This document shows, piece by piece, positions 61,481 through 64,000 of a stretch of 64,000 bases of DNA. Origin of the DNA: Streptomyces peucetius (lineage in GTDB: Bacteria > Actinomycetota > Actinomycetes > Streptomycetales > Streptomycetaceae); NCBI RefSeq assembly GCF_025854275.1, contig NZ_CP107567.1, forward strand, positions 7,564,001 through 7,628,000, given 5' to 3'. The translations under genes were made by a program, and so were the position numbers. Every line of letters starts with the position of its first letter. Position 1 is the stretch's first letter. The notes under the pieces were generated by a model. The model did not search any database, had not been told where the DNA came from, and saw nothing but the letters and a program-made list of their open reading frames with translations.

Positions 61481-62664
61481 CGGACGCCGCAGGACTCCTC
61501 GACCTGACCCGGAAACTGCTGGCCGACCACCCGCCGGCCACCACCGACCGCACCGACTTCCTCAAGGCGCGCTTCGACGCGGGCCTCGCCTGGGTGCACT
61601 TCCCGCAGGGCCTCGGCGGGCTCGGCGCCCCCCGCGCCCTGCAAGCCGTCGTCGACGCCGAACTCGCCGCCGCCGGCGCACCCGACAACGACCCCCGCCG
61701 GATCGGCATCGGCCTCGGCATGGCCGCGCCGACGATCCTCAAGTACGGCTCCCAGGAGGTCAAGGAACGCTTCCTGCGCCCCCTGTGGATCGGTGAGGAG
61801 GTGTGGTGCCAGCTGTTCAGTGAGCCCGGGGCCGGCTCCGACCTCGCCGCGCTCGGCACCCGCGCCGTGCGCGACGCCGACTCGGGAGACTGGATCGTCA
61901 CCGGCCAGAAGGTGTGGACCTCCAGTGCCCACGTCGCCCGCTGGGCCATCCTCATCGCCCGCACCGACCCGGACCTGCCCAAGCATCGTGGCATCACCTA
62001 CTTCGTCTGCGACATGACCGACCCCGGTGTGGAGGTCCGGCCGCTGCGCCAGATCACCGGCGAGGCCGAGTTCAACGAGGTCTTCCTCACCGGGGTCCGC
62101 ATCCCTGACGCGCACCGCCTCGGTGAGGTCGGCGAGGGCTGGAAGGTCGCACAGACCACGCTGAACAACGAACGCGTCGCGATCGGCGGCATGCGCCTGC
62201 CCCGCGAGGGCGGCATGATCGGCCCCGTCTCCCGGACCTGGCGCGAGCGGCCCGAACTGCGCACCCACGACCTGCACCAGCGGCTGCTGACCCTGTGGGT
62301 CGAGGCCGAGGTCGCCCGGCTCGCGGGCGAGCGGCTGCGCCAGCAGCTCGTCGCCGGCCAGCCCGGCCCGGAGGGCAGCGCGATGAAACTCGCCTTCGCC
62401 CGCCTCAACCAGGAGATCAGCGGCCTGGAGGTCGAACTGCGGGCCGAGGAAGGGCTGCTGTACGACGACTGGACCATGCGCCGGCCCGAGCTGGTGGACT
62501 TCACCGGACGCGACGCCGGATACCGCTATCTGCGGTCCAAGGGCAACTCGATCGAGGGCGGTACCACCGAGGTGCTGCTGAACATCGTTGCGGAACGCGT
62601 CCTCGGACTGCCCGCCGAGCCGCGCAACGACAAGGACGTCGCCTGGAAGGACCTCGCGCGATGA
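61477..62664 (+). CDS. Acyl-CoA dehydrogenase family protein
   Basis: 395 residues in an ATGA overlap. FAD/substrate motifs: WCQLFSEPGAGSDLAALGTR, VTGQKVWTSSAHVARWAIL and the C-terminal SKGNSIEGGTTEVLLNIVAE in the place of the catalytic Glu region. It dehydrogenates an acyl-CoA at C2-C3. Immediately followed by a second, shorter member, so the two probably form a heteromeric enzyme of the kind known for steroid side chains in actinobacteria. Confidence 0.93.
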   Translation: MTDAAGLLDLTRKLLADHPPATTDRTDFLKARFDAGLAWVHFPQGLGGLGAPRALQAVVDAELAAAGAPDNDPRRIGIGLGMAAPTILKYGSQEVKERFLRPLWIGEEVWCQLFSEPGAGSDLAALGTRAVRDADSGDWIVTGQKVWTSSAHVARWAILIARTDPDLPKHRGITYFVCDMTDPGVEVRPLRQITGEAEFNEVFLTGVRIPDAHRLGEVGEGWKVAQTTLNNERVAIGGMRLPREGGMIGPVSRTWRERPELRTHDLHQRLLTLWVEAEVARLAGERLRQQLVAGQPGPEGSAMKLAFARLNQEISGLEVELRAEEGLLYDDWTMRRPELVDFTGRDAGYRYLRSKGNSIEGGTTEVLLNIVAERVLGLPAEPRNDKDVAWKDLAR

Positions 62665-63734
62665 CGGATCTGCTCTACTCGGAGACCGAGGACGACCTGC
62701 GCGCCGCCGTACGGTCCCTCGTCGACGCCCGCGGCGACCGGGCGGCACTCGCCGCGCGCGCCGAGACCGGCTCCCCCGGCGACCCGCAGCTGTGGACCTC
62801 GCTCGCGGCCGGGATCGGCGCCGCCGGCCTGCTCGTACCCGAGAAGCTCGGCGGCCAGGGCGCGAGCCACCGTGAGGCGGCAGTCGTGCTGGAGGAACTG
62901 GGCCGCGGTGTCGTCGCCGCGCCGTACCTCACGAGCTCGGTCGTCGCCACCGAAGTGCTGCTTGCCCTCGGGACGGAGACGGAGGCGCAGGCCGGACTGC
63001 TCGGCGCGCTGGCGGAGGGACGGCGCACCGCCGTCGTCGCGGTGCCGCTGTCCACGGCGCCCGACGGCCCGCTGCCCGACGGCGGCGGCCGTGTCAGCGG
63101 CGTCGCGGACGCGGCGGGTGCCGATGTGCTGCTGGTGTTGCGGGCCGACGGCCTGTACGCGGTCGAGGCGGCACAGGCCGAGGTCGAGGCGCTGACCCCG
63201 CTCGACCTCACCCGTCCGCTCGCTGCGGTCACCGCCCCCGATGGCGGGACGCTCCTCGCCGACGTGGCGGCGGGCGAGGCAGCGGTGCGCCGCGGTCTGC
63301 TCGCCGGGGCCGGCCTGCTCGCCTCCGAGCAGCTGGGTCTCGCCGAATGGTGTCTTGAGGAGACGGTCCGGCACACCGGTGAACGGCACCAGTTCAACCG
63401 CCCGGTCGGCTCGTTCCAGGCGCTCAAGCACCGCATGGCCCAGCTGTGGCTCGAGGTCGTCTCCGCGCGGGCGGCGGCCCGCGCCGCCGCGGACGCGCTG
63501 GCGACCGGCAGTCCCGAGGCCCCGCTCTCGGTGGCCGTAGCCCAGGCGTACTGCTCCCGGGTCGCCGTCCACGCGGCCGAGGAGTGCGTGCAGTTGCACG
63601 GCGGCATCGGCATGACGTGGGAACACCCCGCCCATCTGTACCTGAAGCGGGCCAAGGCCGATGAGATCGCCCTCGGTGCGCCGGGACGGCACAAGGAAGT
63701 GCTCGCCGGGCTCGTCGACCTGCGGGCCCCGTAA
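62661..63734 (+). CDS. Acyl-CoA dehydrogenase family protein, second subunit
   Basis: 357 residues in an ATGA overlap. It is shorter than the first; HTGERHQFNRPVGSFQALKH, ECVQLHGGIGMTWEHPAHLY and LKRAKADEIALGAPGRHKEV are the conserved parts, and the N-terminal FAD site motif (QxxSEPxAG) is degenerate. This is the pattern of the partner subunit in heteromeric acyl-CoA dehydrogenases. Followed by a weak hairpin (63764-63786). Confidence 0.9.
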   Translation: MTDLLYSETEDDLRAAVRSLVDARGDRAALAARAETGSPGDPQLWTSLAAGIGAAGLLVPEKLGGQGASHREAAVVLEELGRGVVAAPYLTSSVVATEVLLALGTETEAQAGLLGALAEGRRTAVVAVPLSTAPDGPLPDGGGRVSGVADAAGADVLLVLRADGLYAVEAAQAEVEALTPLDLTRPLAAVTAPDGGTLLADVAAGEAAVRRGLLAGAGLLASEQLGLAEWCLEETVRHTGERHQFNRPVGSFQALKHRMAQLWLEVVSARAAARAAADALATGSPEAPLSVAVAQAYCSRVAVHAAEECVQLHGGIGMTWEHPAHLYLKRAKADEIALGAPGRHKEVLAGLVDLRAP

Positions 63735-63763
63735 CGATCGCGCCGGAGAAGCCCGCGGAGCAG

Positions 63764-63786
63764 CCTGGGTCGAGTAACAACCCAGG
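63764..63786 (+). terminator. Weak hairpin after the acyl-CoA dehydrogenase operon
   Basis: CCTGGGT-N9-ACCCAGG, 7-bp perfect stem, 30 bp after the operon. Confidence 0.5.
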
Positions 63787-63790
63787 TTCC

Positions 63791-63818
63791 GTGACACCCT
63801 TTACATACTGTTTAATGC
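63791..63818 (+). promoter_or_regulatory. Possible promoter of the terminal lipoprotein gene
   Basis: GTGACA, 16 bp, TAATGC, about 45 bp before the start codon in an AT-richer stretch. Confidence 0.35.
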
Positions 63819-63863
63819 GAGAGGTTTGCAATAACAGCTGATCTTCAACAGGGGTGTACACGC

Positions 63864-64000
63864 ATGACGGGCCGATCGATACGGGCCGCGGCCGCCACGG
63901 CCATGGCCGCCGCGCTGACCTTCGGCGCGGCGGCCTGCTCCGCCCCGGGCGGCGTTACCGGCGGTTCCACGGCGACGGACTCGGCGGTCGTCGGCATCGC
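63864..64000 (+). CDS. Solute-binding lipoprotein, 5' end only
   Basis: The first 45 residues are visible before the window ends: RSIRAAAATAMAAALTFG, lipobox AAAC, then SAPGGVTGGS and TDSAVVGI. The signal and the start of the mature chain resemble ABC solute-binding proteins for peptides (SBP family 5), but the domain itself is outside the window. AGGGG precedes the ATG by 13 nt. Confidence 0.7.
   Translation, partial: MTGRSIRAAAATAMAAALTFGAAACSAPGGVTGGSTATDSAVVGI

Overview
The window is chromosomal DNA of a Streptomyces or a close relative. The evidence is very high G+C with strong third-position GC bias, frequent GTG starts with AAGGAG-type ribosome sites, GTGA/ATGA stop-start overlaps, Tat-type secreted enzymes, a WhiB protein, sigma-B-like promoters (GNNT-N15/16-GGGTA) and one rare TTA leucine codon. 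I found no rRNA, tRNA, CRISPR array or biosynthetic cluster. Layout: 1-5.9 kb holds a truncated sensor kinase, a DUF308-type membrane protein, an orphan AfsR-like ATPase lacking DNA-binding domains, a decayed alkB-rubredoxin remnant and a beta-propeller lipoprotein. 6.4-17.6 kb holds secreted cholesterol oxidase (with the TTA codon), a coupled amine-dehydrogenase-like/CMD pair, an SDR, PhoD phosphatase, hemerythrin, a PfkB sugar kinase, a TetR-alpha/beta hydrolase divergon and an M20 amidohydrolase. 17.7-21.5 kb is a coupled purine-type operon (NCS2 permease, guanine/8-oxoguanine deaminase-like amidohydrolase, TauE/SafE exporter) behind a striking double palindrome. 21.6-33.6 kb looks like an amino-sugar (probably N-acetylgalactosamine) locus: LacI regulator, secreted GH109-like enzyme, secreted NEW3-type carbohydrate protein, a poly-C stretch that looks artefactual, a DeoR regulator, an ABC importer without its own ATPase, SIS-domain isomerase/deaminase, ROK kinase, PfkB phosphosugar kinase and class II ketose-bisphosphate aldolase. 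The inferred route is polymer-bound GalNAc to GalNAc to GalNAc-6-P to tagatose-6-P to tagatose-1,6-bisphosphate to triose phosphates; only the deacetylase and the ATPase are missing. 33.5-38.8 kb holds a stress SDR, a carboxylate-amine ligase, a methyltransferase, a quinone-reductase-like enzyme and a small acidic disordered protein. 38.9-43.2 kb is a compact regulon: a hybrid DeoR-HTH/LacI-sensor regulator, a hydroxyacid dehydrogenase and a DUF2264 protein; the same 14-bp operator precedes the regulator and the dehydrogenase.
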